Shown: in pieces, positions 15,966 through 24,316 of the stretch
Layout of the letters: each line of letters starts with the position of its first letter
How positions within the stretch are numbered: the first letter of the stretch is position 1
Made by a program: the position numbers and the translations under genes
Notes under the pieces: generated by a model
Database searches by the model: none
What the model was told of the DNA's origin: nothing
What the model saw: the letters and a program-made list of their open reading frames with translations, nothing else
Assembly (NCBI GenBank): GCA_016713225.1
Contig: JADJPO010000002.1
Span: forward strand, 992,001 to 1,056,000
Source of the DNA: Kineosporiaceae bacterium
GTDB lineage: Bacteria; Actinomycetota; Actinomycetes; Actinomycetales; Kineosporiaceae
Length of the DNA stretch: 64,000 nucleotides
Direction: 5' to 3'

Positions 15966-18143
15966 ATGGGGCGTCCGGAGAACGGTGCCTCCCCGCGGGT
16001 TGCAGCGCAGGTTCCGGCGCAGGTTCCGGCGCAGGTCGCGGAGGCGATCTGCCGCGCGGCGTCCTCGCTCGGCCCCGAGGCGGGGGCGGATGCCGGCGCC
16101 TGGCGCGATGCGGCCGTGCTGGCGGCGCTCGATCGGGCTCAGGGGGCCGGGGACGACGTGGCGGTGCTGGACCTGGCCCGCAGCTACGACCGGCTGCTCG
16201 GTACGGTGCCGGCGCGTCGGGACGGCGAGGTGGTGCTGCTCGCCGCTGGGCTCACCGAACGCCGCCGCCGCGGGTCGTTCGCCACCCCGCCGCACCTGGC
16301 GGCGGAGCTGGCTCGACGCGCTCTGCCCGAGCCCGTGGCCAGCGTGGTCGACCCGGCCTGCGGTGCGGGCTCGCTGCTGGTGGCGGCCCTGGACCGGCTC
16401 GTGGAGCACGGGATTCCCGCCGGTGAGGCGGTGTCCCGGTTGGCGGGGGCGGACGCCGACCCGGTGGCGGTGGCGTTGTGCCGAGCGGCGTTGCCGGCGC
16501 GGGCGCGACAGCTCGCCATGGCCGCTGGTCGGGCCGGATCGGAGGCGATGGGCACCCCCCGGATCCGCTGCGGGGACGCTCTGCTCGGCCCGGTGCCCAG
16601 CACACCGTCAGCGTCCATCGCCCGGGCCGGCCCGGGCCTGGTGTGGCACGCGGAGTTCCCCGATGTGTTGGCCGTGACCGGGTTGCCGGCCGAGCCGGTG
16701 ACCGGGTGGTGCGGTGGCTTCGAGGCCGTGCTGGCCAACCCGCCCTGGGAGCGGCTGAAGGTGTTCCGTCGCGAGGCCCCGGACCGCGTGGACGGCGCGC
16801 TGCGCCGGCTGCGGGCGGGGCAGTCCCGAGCGGTGCGCACCGGCGGCCGACACCCGTTGACCGGCCGCGGTGAGGTCAATGCCTACCTGCCTTTCGTCGA
16901 GACCTGCTGGCGCCTGCTCGCGCCGCGGGGTCGGGCGGCGATCCTGGTGCCCGCAGGGATCGGGGCGGATCGGTCGGCGGCCGAGCTGATGCGGGCGCTG
17001 CTGGAATCCGGCTCGCTGCGGGCGCTCCACCTGCTGGCCACCGACCGCGCCGTGTTCGACGGAGTCTCGGCCCGGGTCGGGGTGGCGCTGCTGGAGCTGC
17101 GTCACGGTGCGCACGAGACCGAGGCGCCCGGTCGCGCCGAGCCTGCCGAACCTGCCGAGGTCGCGGTGGACGTCCGGAACCCGGCCGACATCCCGGCCGA
17201 ACGTCGCTGGCTGCTGCCGGCCGACCTGCCGCGGCTGGTCAACCCGAACACCGCCACGTTGCCCTTGTGCGGCTCGGCGCGGGACGCCGACCTGCTCGCC
17301 CGCGCCCATCGGCGCTGGCCGGTGCTGGTGCGCCACGGCGGCGAGGGCTCGGACGGCAATCCCTGGCAGGTGCGTCTGCTGACGCCGTTGCACATGACCC
17401 GTGATGCGGTGCACTTTCACTCCGCAGCCGGGCCGGGATTGGTGCCGCTGTGGGAGGCCAAGCACGCCGGGTTGTTGGATCATCGCGGCGGATCTCGTGC
17501 CGAACATCGCTACTGGGTTCCGGAATCGGTTGTGGCACAAAGGTTCTCGGGCTTGGTCGACCGGGGTTGGCTCGGCGCGTACCGCAATGTCACCACCACC
17601 GACTCGGCGCGAACGCTGGTGCCGTGCGCGCTGCCCGTGGCCGGCGTGGGCAATTCGCTGCCCCTGATCGATGCGCCCCGGCTGCCGTTGCTGTTGACGG
17701 TGATGGCTGCGCTGCCGGTCGACTATCTGGTGCGGCAGAAGCACGCCGGCGCGAACCTCAACTTCTTCAAACTGGAGCAGGCCGCGGTGCCCGAACCGGG
17801 GGCGTACGAAGCGGTCACGGCCTTCAGCGGTGGTGAACGCCTGGATCGGTGGCTGCTCACCCGGCTGGCGTCCAGCATCCGGTGGGACGAGACGCTGACA
17901 CCACTGGCGCGGGAGCTCACCGCGCTGGGCGTCGACCTCACCGCAGCTCGGCGTCAGGGTCGGGAGGAGGCCTTGGCCGAGATCGACGCCGCCCATGCCC
18001 TGCTGCTCGGCTGGACCCGCGCGGAGCTCGAGCACGTGGTGGGCACATTCGCTGCGCTGCGGGCTCGCGAGCTACGCACCGTCGGGGACTTCGCCACGGC
18101 CACAAGGGTTCTGGCGGCCTTCGATCGACTGGCAACGTGCTGA
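15966..18143 (+). CDS. Solitary N6-adenine DNA methyltransferase-like protein (Eco57I/PglX-related)
   Basis: This 725-residue protein has the motifs of gamma-class adenine DNA methyltransferases. The AdoMet motif VDPACGAGSLL lies at about residues 128-138 and the catalytic NPPW at 258-261, followed by the typical GEVNAYLPFVE. Near the C-terminus KHAGANLNFFKLEQAAVP matches the conserved element after the target-recognition region in Eco57I, PglX and DrmMI-like enzymes. No nuclease domain is visible, and no restriction, BREX or DISARM gene lies in the neighbourhood. The N-terminus has a 12-base repeat encoding QVPA twice. It is coupled to the NUDIX gene two bases upstream. It could be an orphan epigenetic methyltransferase or a relic; DNA-target specificity is unknown. 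Confidence 0.8.
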   Translation: MGRPENGASPRVAAQVPAQVPAQVAEAICRAASSLGPEAGADAGAWRDAAVLAALDRAQGAGDDVAVLDLARSYDRLLGTVPARRDGEVVLLAAGLTERRRRGSFATPPHLAAELARRALPEPVASVVDPACGAGSLLVAALDRLVEHGIPAGEAVSRLAGADADPVAVALCRAALPARARQLAMAAGRAGSEAMGTPRIRCGDALLGPVPSTPSASIARAGPGLVWHAEFPDVLAVTGLPAEPVTGWCGGFEAVLANPPWERLKVFRREAPDRVDGALRRLRAGQSRAVRTGGRHPLTGRGEVNAYLPFVETCWRLLAPRGRAAILVPAGIGADRSAAELMRALLESGSLRALHLLATDRAVFDGVSARVGVALLELRHGAHETEAPGRAEPAEPAEVAVDVRNPADIPAERRWLLPADLPRLVNPNTATLPLCGSARDADLLARAHRRWPVLVRHGGEGSDGNPWQVRLLTPLHMTRDAVHFHSAAGPGLVPLWEAKHAGLLDHRGGSRAEHRYWVPESVVAQRFSGLVDRGWLGAYRNVTTTDSARTLVPCALPVAGVGNSLPLIDAPRLPLLLTVMAALPVDYLVRQKHAGANLNFFKLEQAAVPEPGAYEAVTAFSGGERLDRWLLTRLASSIRWDETLTPLARELTALGVDLTAARRQGREEALAEIDAAHALLLGWTRAELEHVVGTFAALRARELRTVGDFATATRVLAAFDRLATC

Positions 18144-18213
18144 GACCCACCGGCGGCTGGAGGGGACGAGCCGGCCGGTGGGCCTCAGTTCTGGGGGCAG
18201 GACGCCTGGCTGA

Positions 18214-18507
18214 TCAGGGGCGCCCGTAGGGGTCGCTGCGTTCGTGCTGGACCCGCTGTTCCCGGATGGCGGCCAGGATGCCGCTGGCCAGCAGCAGGCC
18301 TCCGGCTCCGAGCAACACGGCGAGGGTGACGGCCTCCGAGGGGATGTCGATGGACGTGAGTTGATTGATCAGCGTGGTGATGCTGACCGCCAGGGCCACC
18401 AGGCCGACGACGACGGTGCGCATCCGCAGCGGGGGACGGCTCGTCGTCGGCGGGGGCGTGGGTGTCCCGGAGGGCGACAGCGTGGTGGAGTTCGGGTTAT
18501 CGGACAC
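18214..18507 (-). CDS. Small two-helix membrane protein
   Basis: The 97-residue product starts at GTG 18507, which has GAGGAGGA immediately upstream at good spacing. After a Ser/Thr/Pro-rich cytoplasmic segment it has two hydrophobic helices (about residues 32-54 and 62-84) and a charged tail with REQRVQHERSD. It is not a family I recognise. It lies ten bases downstream of the PspC-domain gene on the same strand, so it is probably part of the same envelope-stress operon. Confidence 0.7.
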   Translation of the reverse strand: MSDNPNSTTLSPSGTPTPPPTTSRPPLRMRTVVVGLVALAVSITTLINQLTSIDIPSEAVTLAVLLGAGGLLLASGILAAIREQRVQHERSDPYGRP

Positions 18508-18517
18508 GGTGTCCTCC

Positions 18518-20047
18518 TCAGGACCTGCTGGGTACGGGCGCCGACGGCACAGCGGGCGAGGGCACCGACGACGGAGTGGCGGGCGAGGCACCGGAGGATG
18601 CCGGGCCGGACGGGGCCGGGGTCGGGGAGGTCGCCGGTGAGATGGCGGACTCGCCGATCACCACGCGCCCGGCGCCCAGGGTGAGCTTCACGGTCAGCAC
18701 CGGGCTGCCCACGCCGGCGGTGACGGTCTGCGTGATCCCGAGGCCCTGTTCGGTGCGCGTGCGGAGCAGATCGCGGATCTCGCCGGCGCCCACGCTGGCC
18801 TCCACCCGGGCCGGGACGCCGGCAGGCAGCACCAGTCGGACCTCACCGGCACCCTGGTCGATGGGAATCTCCAGTGCGCCGCTGCGGGCCGCTGCGACGA
18901 GTTCACTCGAGGTCAGGTCGATCCGGGTGTCGGCCCCACCGGTGCGGAAGCCGTCGAGGGCCTGCGCTGCCGTGGTCGGCCGCCACACCTGGTCCGGTGT
19001 CGAGGACTCACTGAGCGATGCCGTTGCGGCGACGCTGGACAGGGCCAGGAGCAGGGCCAATGGCGTCAGGAACCCACCGCGTCGTCCGGCCAGGCCGGCG
19101 AGCAGCAGACCCAGGCCGACCACGCCCAGGGCCGCGGCCGCGGTGACGGCCTCATTGTGCGCCAGCTGATCGGCCAGGACGCCGATCAGCACGGCGGCGC
19201 CGAGGGTGGTCAGGGTCAACGGACGCCACGGACGGGTGGCCCAGCGGGTGGCGTGCGTCGTGGAGACGGCGGGCGCCTGCCTGACGGGTGCCCCAGGGCT
19301 GGTGACCGCAGGGACCGGCGCACCGGTGGACGGACCAGGCTCCTGGGCGCCGAACCCGGCACCGGGCCACGACCCGGCCGGGGGCTCGTAGCTGGCTGAC
19401 GCACCGAACGTGCCCGGTGTGCCCGGCGCGGCCGTGGTGCCGGTCGCGGCAGGGCCGGACGCCGCACCAGCCGCGCCGACGTGCGACGAGGCCGCGGTAT
19501 CGATGCCGGGACCGGCACCTTTGCGGCGGGCCAGCCACCAGATCAGAACGCCGATCACCACCACGGACACCAGACCGGTGCCGCCACCCCACCCGGGGCC
19601 GTTGCCCCACATGTTGCCGAACGGCAGGCCGACCAGCGTGGCGAGCACCGCGCCGACGAAGCCGGCGGTGACGGTGCCCCGGGTGACCTCTTGCGCGTGG
19701 ATCCGGCCGTCGGGGTGCGGCAGCACCAGCCAGCAGGCGCCGTAGACGAACAGGCCGATGCCGAACACCAGGCTGAGGGCGACGAAGCCGCCGCGCACCA
19801 GCAACGGGTCCACGCCCCAGCGGTGGGCCAGACCGGCCGCGACCCCGGCGAACCAGCGTCCCTCGTCCGGGCGCACGATGCCGAGGGCACGGATCTTGTC
19901 GAAGGAGTCCACCGAGGCGGACGACGCGGTCGGAGGCTGCGGCACGTAGGGCGGCGGCGGAGCGGGCGGCGCAGGCTGCGCCGGGGGGGTCGGGTTCGAC
20001 TCCGGCGTCGCGGCCGAGGTGTCGCTGTCGGACGGGTGGCTGTTCAT
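18518..20047 (-). CDS. PspC domain membrane protein with LiaF-like C-terminus
   Basis: This 509-residue protein has a Pro-rich cytoplasmic N-terminus and a PspC domain (about residues 55-115) with DEGRWFAGVAAGLAHRWG, shortened here to the motif GVAAGLAHRWGVD. Several membrane helices follow, separated by a long Ala/Gly/Pro linker (about 170-250). The C-terminal beta-rich region (about 345-480) has repeated acidic GAGEVRLVLPAG and GAGRVVIGES units. These resemble the LiaF/DUF2154-type domain found in cell-envelope stress sensors. The start is ATG 20047. It is divergent from a PspC-containing histidine kinase, and the shared domain strongly suggests one signalling module responding to membrane damage. 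In LiaFSR systems LiaF inhibits the kinase; that role here is inferred. Confidence 0.82.
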   Translation of the reverse strand: MNSHPSDSDTSAATPESNPTPPAQPAPPAPPPPYVPQPPTASSASVDSFDKIRALGIVRPDEGRWFAGVAAGLAHRWGVDPLLVRGGFVALSLVFGIGLFVYGACWLVLPHPDGRIHAQEVTRGTVTAGFVGAVLATLVGLPFGNMWGNGPGWGGGTGLVSVVVIGVLIWWLARRKGAGPGIDTAASSHVGAAGAASGPAATGTTAAPGTPGTFGASASYEPPAGSWPGAGFGAQEPGPSTGAPVPAVTSPGAPVRQAPAVSTTHATRWATRPWRPLTLTTLGAAVLIGVLADQLAHNEAVTAAAALGVVGLGLLLAGLAGRRGGFLTPLALLLALSSVAATASLSESSTPDQVWRPTTAAQALDGFRTGGADTRIDLTSSELVAAARSGALEIPIDQGAGEVRLVLPAGVPARVEASVGAGEIRDLLRTRTEQGLGITQTVTAGVGSPVLTVKLTLGAGRVVIGESAISPATSPTPAPSGPASSGASPATPSSVPSPAVPSAPVPSRS

Positions 20048-20157
20048 GCCTCGACTCTCCTCGATGGGCGACCGGAACGGTATCGGGATCCCCCCTGACT
20101 CGACCCTGGTTCGCTGCTCCGGGGCCGGCCCTGAGGCGTTCGGGGCACGGTGGGGGT

Positions 20158-20163
20158 CAAGAT
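20158..20163 (+). promoter_or_regulatory. Possible leaderless -10 element for the PspC-histidine kinase gene
   Basis: CAAGAT lies six bases before GTG 20170. The first base departs from the usual TANNNT, so this is a weaker match than others in the window, but spacing and lack of a ribosome site fit. Confidence 0.4.
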
Positions 20164-20169
20164 GGTCTC

Positions 20170-21600
20170 GTGAGCCAGGCCGTATCCCCTCAGTCACTGC
20201 CGCCCAGGCCCTCGTCGCCGGTGACCACCCGGCCGGGGTCGGTGGCCGTGATCGACCCGCCGGTGCGCCCACCCCTGGTGCGCCCGGGGCCAGGGCGTGC
20301 CGTGGCCGGGGTCGCCGCCGGCATCGCCGCACACCTCGGCCTGCCGGTGGCCGCCGTCCGGATCGGCTTCGTGGTGACCACGCTGGGTGGTGGGGCCGGG
20401 CTGGTCCTGTACATCTGGCTGTGGGCGCTGGTGCCCACGCAGACCGAGGCGCCGGTGCAGCCCGCGGCGACCGGGGTCGCCTCGGCGATCGCTGCGGCAC
20501 CCGGTCCGGTCCCGGGGGTCCCTCCGGCCGCCGTGGCGCCCCGGGTCCCGCGTCGGGCCTCGACGCGGATCGGCGACCTCGTGGTGGGTGGCCTGTTGCT
20601 CGCCGGTGGCCTCGCCGTGTTGGGCGGCCTCACCGGCTGGCAGATCTCGCTCGGCGCGGTGCTGCCGGCGATCGTGGTGCTCGGGGGCGCGGCCCTGGTC
20701 TACACCCAGTTGGACGAGGTGCAGGGCACCCGGTGGGCGCTGACCGGGGCCAGCGGGCGGGGGGCGGCGCTGCGCGTCGCGGCCGGGGTGGTGCTGGTCC
20801 TCGGTGGCGTGATGCTCGCCGTGGTCGGCAGTACCGACGTCGCCTACGCCGGTCGGGTCCTGGCCGCGGTGGCGGCCATGCTCGGCGGAGTCCTGCTGGT
20901 CCTGGCGCCCTGGGCGATCCGGTTCTGGCGTGACCTGAGCGCTGAACGAGACGCTCGCTCGCGCGAGGCCGAGCGTGCCGACATCGCCGCCCACCTGCAC
21001 GATTCGGTGCTGCAGACGCTGGCCCTGATCCAGCGTGGTAGTGACGACCCGGCCATGGTGAACCGACTGGCCCGCACCCAGGAGCGCGAATTGCGCAGCT
21101 GGCTGTACGGCGGTGGCGGTCGGACCGCCGACGGCGCCGACCGCCAGGCCCGGCTCGAGGGCCGGGTGCAGGCCGTGGCCGAGGACGTCGAGGACCTGCA
21201 CGGTGTGGCGATCGACGTGGTGGTGGTCGGTGACCGAGACCTCGACGAGCGGGGTGAGGCCCTGGTGGCCGCGCTGCGTGAGGCGATGGTCAACGCCGTC
21301 CGGCACGCGGGGGCACCGGTCATGGTCTACGTCGAGTCGTTGCCGGCGGCCGTCGAGGCGTTCGTGCGTGATCGCGGCCCCGGCTTCGATCCGGCCGATG
21401 TGCCCGGTGACCGGCACGGCGTCCGGGAATCGATCATCGGGCGGATGTCCCGGTACGGCGGCAGCGCGGTGGTGCACAGCATTCCCGGCGAGGGCACCGA
21501 GGTGCGATTGTCGATGCCGGACGTCGTGTCCGAGAACGGCGCCACCCATTCCGGCGAGAGCAGCGCTGCCCATGCCGGCGAGAACGAGGAGGTCCGGTGA
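20170..21600 (+). CDS. PspC-domain sensor histidine kinase (LiaS/NarX-like)
   Basis: This 476-residue kinase has an N-terminal PspC domain (about residues 37-90) with GRAVAGVAAGIAAHLGLP. Four or five membrane helices follow to about residue 255. The HisKA_3 dimerisation helix has AAHLHDSVLQTLAL, where His277 is the likely phosphoacceptor. The HATPase domain contains EAMVNAVRHAG and DRGPGFDP. It belongs to the family that pairs with LuxR-type regulators. Its stop overlaps the start of the regulator gene by four bases. Together with the divergent PspC/LiaF-like protein it forms a three-part envelope-stress system. The stimulus is not evident from sequence. Confidence 0.9.
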   Translation: MSQAVSPQSLPPRPSSPVTTRPGSVAVIDPPVRPPLVRPGPGRAVAGVAAGIAAHLGLPVAAVRIGFVVTTLGGGAGLVLYIWLWALVPTQTEAPVQPAATGVASAIAAAPGPVPGVPPAAVAPRVPRRASTRIGDLVVGGLLLAGGLAVLGGLTGWQISLGAVLPAIVVLGGAALVYTQLDEVQGTRWALTGASGRGAALRVAAGVVLVLGGVMLAVVGSTDVAYAGRVLAAVAAMLGGVLLVLAPWAIRFWRDLSAERDARSREAERADIAAHLHDSVLQTLALIQRGSDDPAMVNRLARTQERELRSWLYGGGGRTADGADRQARLEGRVQAVAEDVEDLHGVAIDVVVVGDRDLDERGEALVAALREAMVNAVRHAGAPVMVYVESLPAAVEAFVRDRGPGFDPADVPGDRHGVRESIIGRMSRYGGSAVVHSIPGEGTEVRLSMPDVVSENGATHSGESSAAHAGENEEVR

Positions 21601-22271
21601 CGATCCGGCTGGTGCTGGTCGACGACCATGCCATGGTGCGCAGCGGGGTGCGCACCGAACTGGGTGCCGCCCCGGACATCGAGGTGGTCGGCGAGGCTGC
21701 CGACGTCCCCGCGGCGATCGAGGCGGTGCACGCGTTGCGTCCGGACGTGGTGCTGCTCGATGTGCACCTGCCCGGTGGCACGGTACGCCCGGGCGGTAAG
21801 GAGGTCCTGGAGCGTTGCGTCGACCTGATGTCGACGGACGGCGTGCCCCCGGTCCGGTTCCTGGCGCTGTCGGTGTCGGACGCCGCCGAGGATGTCATCG
21901 CTGTGATCCGTTCCGGGGCGAGGGGTTACGTCACCAAGACGATCAGTGGCCCGGACCTGGCAGCCGCGGTGCGCCGGGTTGCCGATGGCGACGCGGTCTT
22001 CTCGCCGCGGCTGGCCGGCTTCGTGCTGGACGCCTTCGGCGGCAGTGTGGGTGAGGTGGCCTCGGTCGACGACGAGCTCGACCGGCTCTCGGCGCGCGAA
22101 CGTGAGGTGATGCGCCTGATTGCCCGCGGCTACGCCTACAAGGAGGTGGCTCGGGAGTTGTTCATCTCGGTCAAGACCGTCGAGACCCATGTGTCGGCGG
22201 TGTTGCGCAAGCTGCAGCTGTCCAACCGCAACGAGCTCACGCGGTGGGCGGCCGACCGTCGGTTGCTGTAG
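21597..22271 (+). CDS. LuxR/NarL family response regulator
   Basis: This 224-residue regulator has a receiver domain with the acidic pair DD at residues 9-10, phospho-acceptor Asp55 in LLDVHLPG, the conserved Ser/Thr near LALSVSD, and Lys in GYVTKT. A LuxR-type helix-turn-helix occupies about residues 158-222 (LSAREREVMRLIARG, then FISVKTVETHVS). It is the cognate partner of the kinase upstream by overlap and family pairing. The most likely targets are the divergent PspC operon and its own genes, by analogy with LiaR. The 3' end overlaps the convergent gene by 35 bases. Confidence 0.93.
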   Translation: MTIRLVLVDDHAMVRSGVRTELGAAPDIEVVGEAADVPAAIEAVHALRPDVVLLDVHLPGGTVRPGGKEVLERCVDLMSTDGVPPVRFLALSVSDAAEDVIAVIRSGARGYVTKTISGPDLAAAVRRVADGDAVFSPRLAGFVLDAFGGSVGEVASVDDELDRLSAREREVMRLIARGYAYKEVARELFISVKTVETHVSAVLRKLQLSNRNELTRWAADRRLL

Positions 22272-22845
22272 CGGTGGCGTCAGGGGAGTCGGCGCCACGA
22301 GCGGTGGAGGTGAGCCGTCCCAGCTTGGCGGCGAGGCTGCTCTCGCCGTAACCCTGGTCGCGGCCACCGAGTGCCGGATCGCGCAACAGCAGTGAGGGCC
22401 CGGGACGGGTCGGCGAGGCCGTGTCCAGGGGCGTGGCCGGGGCCTCGGACCCCGGGCGCTCGTCCTGCCAGATCTGCTGGGCCAGAGCGGCCAGCAGGAT
22501 GACCGACCGGGCTGTCCTGGCGACGTCCGGGGTCTGGTCCACCGTCAGCACCACAGGATGGTCCGGCTCCTCGGCGTCGGCGAGCAGGACGATCTCGGGC
22601 AGGGCATCGGGGTGGGGGCACACCGCGGCGCAGCGTGCGGCGAGCTGATCGGCGTCCGCCTCGACGGGGTCGGGGACGCCGCGGATCCGGATCGCGAGAT
22701 CGACGGCATCGGCGGCGGTGAACAGTTGCATGGCCGCCGACATCAGCACATCGCCGTGCGCCGGCGCGGCACGGTCGAGGTGGATGAGCACCGACACTCG
22801 CCGGCGCGCGTCCGGCGGGGCGTACTCCGCCGCGGAGACGGTCAT
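22237..22845 (-). CDS. Hypothetical protein
   Basis: The 202-residue product is not recognised. Residues 15-130 look like a compact alpha/beta domain (RRVSVLIHLDRAAP, then DAVDLAIRIRG, then EIVLLADAEEPDHPVVLTVDQTP). The C-terminal 70 residues are proline- and serine-rich and probably disordered. Codon third positions are strongly G/C, which supports real coding. Its end overlaps the response regulator gene by 35 bases on the opposite strand. No signal peptide or membrane helix is seen, so it should be cytoplasmic. Confidence 0.6.
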   Translation of the reverse strand: MTVSAAEYAPPDARRRVSVLIHLDRAAPAHGDVLMSAAMQLFTAADAVDLAIRIRGVPDPVEADADQLAARCAAVCPHPDALPEIVLLADAEEPDHPVVLTVDQTPDVARTARSVILLAALAQQIWQDERPGSEAPATPLDTASPTRPGPSLLLRDPALGGRDQGYGESSLAAKLGRLTSTARGADSPDATATATDGRPPTA

Positions 22846-22883
22846 ACGTATCTGTCGGGGTCGGCCGGGTGGGGCTTGAGGCC

Positions 22884-22889
22884 TAGGAT
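22884..22889 (+). promoter_or_regulatory. -10 element of a leaderless promoter
   Basis: TAGGAT is followed by six bases and ATG 22896, the start of the small membrane protein gene. There is no ribosome-binding sequence. Confidence 0.6.
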
Positions 22890-22895
22890 GCGCGC

Positions 22896-23246
22896 ATGTC
22901 CTTCGTCTTCGAACTCATCGTCGTGATTCACCTCATCGGTATGGCGTGCATCGTCGGCTCGTACCTGACCGTGGTGCGCCGACCCCGCATGGTGCCGCTG
23001 ATGCTGCACGGTGCGGCCACGCAGGTGATCACCGGTCTGATCATGGTCGGCATGCTCGAGGCGAAAGTGGTCGACGAGGACGAGGAGATCAACCACGCCA
23101 AGATCGGGGCCAAGCTGCTGGTGGCCCTGATCGTGCTCGTGCTGGCCTGGATGAACCGCAAGCGGGACGACGAGCCGAACACCGCCGTCCATGCCATCGG
23201 TGGCCTGGCGATCCTCAACGTCCTGATCGCGGCGCTCTGGTCCTGA
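22896..23246 (+). CDS. Four-helix integral membrane protein
   Basis: This 116-residue protein has four hydrophobic helices: residues 4-24, 32-52, 68-86 and 97-115. Short charged loops separate them, including an acidic KVVDEDEEINHAK segment between helices 2 and 3. It resembles short actinobacterial membrane proteins with no assigned function. The leaderless -10 hexamer upstream supports ATG 22896. It ends just before a large inverted repeat that it shares with the convergent CPBP gene. Confidence 0.75.
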   Translation: MSFVFELIVVIHLIGMACIVGSYLTVVRRPRMVPLMLHGAATQVITGLIMVGMLEAKVVDEDEEINHAKIGAKLLVALIVLVLAWMNRKRDDEPNTAVHAIGGLAILNVLIAALWS

Positions 23247-23252
23247 GCTCAC

Positions 23253-23321
23253 CATGATCAGCGTCTGGACTCCGGATTGCGGGGTTTTCGTCCCGGATCC
23301 GGCACCGAGACGGTGATCATG
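23253..23321. terminator. Nested inverted repeat at convergent gene ends
   Basis: The outer arms CATGATCAGCGTCT (23253-23266) and AGACGGTGATCATG (23308-23321) pair with one mismatch. The inner arms CCGGAT (23272-23277) and ATCCGG (23297-23302) pair perfectly. The right arm covers the stop codon of the CPBP gene. The position between two converging genes suggests a bidirectional terminator. The arms carry the core TGATCA also seen at 30753 and 33038. Confidence 0.6.
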
Positions 23322-24249
23322 AACGTGATGGTGACGAGCGCCACGGCAGGTGGGCGGGCGTCAGGTGTCCTCGGCGGGCGGCGCCGCGCAGGAACCACGC
23401 GCCGAGGGCCAGGCCGACCACGACGGTGACGATCGAGCCCTCGAGGCCGATCGTGCCGCCGTCCAGCCAGTCCGGGCCGCTCAGTCGCGAGGTGAACAGC
23501 CCGGCCGGTCCACCGATCTCGGTGCCGGAGACGGTGCCGCCGATCACCCCACCCAGCACGGCGTTCCAGGCCAGGTGGATCCCGATCGGCAACCACAACC
23601 GGCGGGTGTACAGGTAGGCCGCGCCCAGCATCACCCCGGCCTCGATCATGATGGCGATGGCGCCCCACATCGTGGCCCCGGGGTTCAGCAGGTGCATCCC
23701 CCCGAAGAGCGCCGCGGTGACGGTCAGCGCCGGCCAGCTGCCGAAGTGCTGGTCGAGCAGCCGCAGCAGCACGCCGCGGAACAGGATCTCCTCGGCGAAG
23801 CCCGCGCCGACTCCCATCATCAACCCGATCACGATGCCGGTGTTCAGCGAGGCCCCGGTGATCCGCAACGATCCGGTGAGGGCGAGTACGGCCGCCACCA
23901 CGGCGATCATGCCGGCGCCCAGGGCCATGCCCCGGCCGAACTCTGCCGCGGCGCCGTCCCGGCTCAGCTCGTGCACCGGACGCCGGGCCAGCAGTCGGAC
24001 CATCAGCACGTACAGCGCGACGGAGACCAGCGCCTGCACGCCCAGGGTCACGGCGAGGCCGGGCCACGGGTGGGCCTCGACGTCCGAGGCGGCGCCGGAT
24101 CCGTGCACCGCCCGGCTGAGCAGGGTTCCGGCCACCAGGCCGAGGCCCTGGGCCGTCACGAAACCGAGGCTGCCGAGCGGGTACTGCCAGCCGGAACGGC
24201 GATCCAGCACCTGCCACGGCCGCTGGGGGATCGCGGAGGTCGTCGTCAT
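23317..24249 (-). CDS. CPBP family intramembrane glutamic endopeptidase
   Basis: This 310-residue polytopic membrane protein has about eight helices. The CPBP (Abi/Rce1-like) motifs are intact: motif 1 AEEILFRG (about residue 152), motif 2 FGGMHLLN (about 185) and motif 3 IHLAWN (about 225). The paired glutamates and two histidines form the active site in this family. Bacterial members process peptides, act in bacteriocin self-immunity, or scaffold envelope proteins; no peptide or export genes are adjacent to decide. The start is ATG 24249. A proline/glycine-rich tail follows the last helix. Confidence 0.87.
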   Translation of the reverse strand: MTTTSAIPQRPWQVLDRRSGWQYPLGSLGFVTAQGLGLVAGTLLSRAVHGSGAASDVEAHPWPGLAVTLGVQALVSVALYVLMVRLLARRPVHELSRDGAAAEFGRGMALGAGMIAVVAAVLALTGSLRITGASLNTGIVIGLMMGVGAGFAEEILFRGVLLRLLDQHFGSWPALTVTAALFGGMHLLNPGATMWGAIAIMIEAGVMLGAAYLYTRRLWLPIGIHLAWNAVLGGVIGGTVSGTEIGGPAGLFTSRLSGPDWLDGGTIGLEGSIVTVVVGLALGAWFLRGAARRGHLTPAHLPWRSSPSRS

Positions 24250-24316
24250 GAGGCGTCATCCTCGGGCTCGGGCACCCCCGGCGTCGAGGGGGCTACCCCC
24301 CTCCTTCGATGCCGGC

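Noticed and set aside
18143..18213. Restriction nuclease partner next to the DNA methyltransferase
   Set aside because: The downstream genes are small membrane and PspC proteins on the opposite strand, and upstream is NUDIX. No nuclease motif was found.
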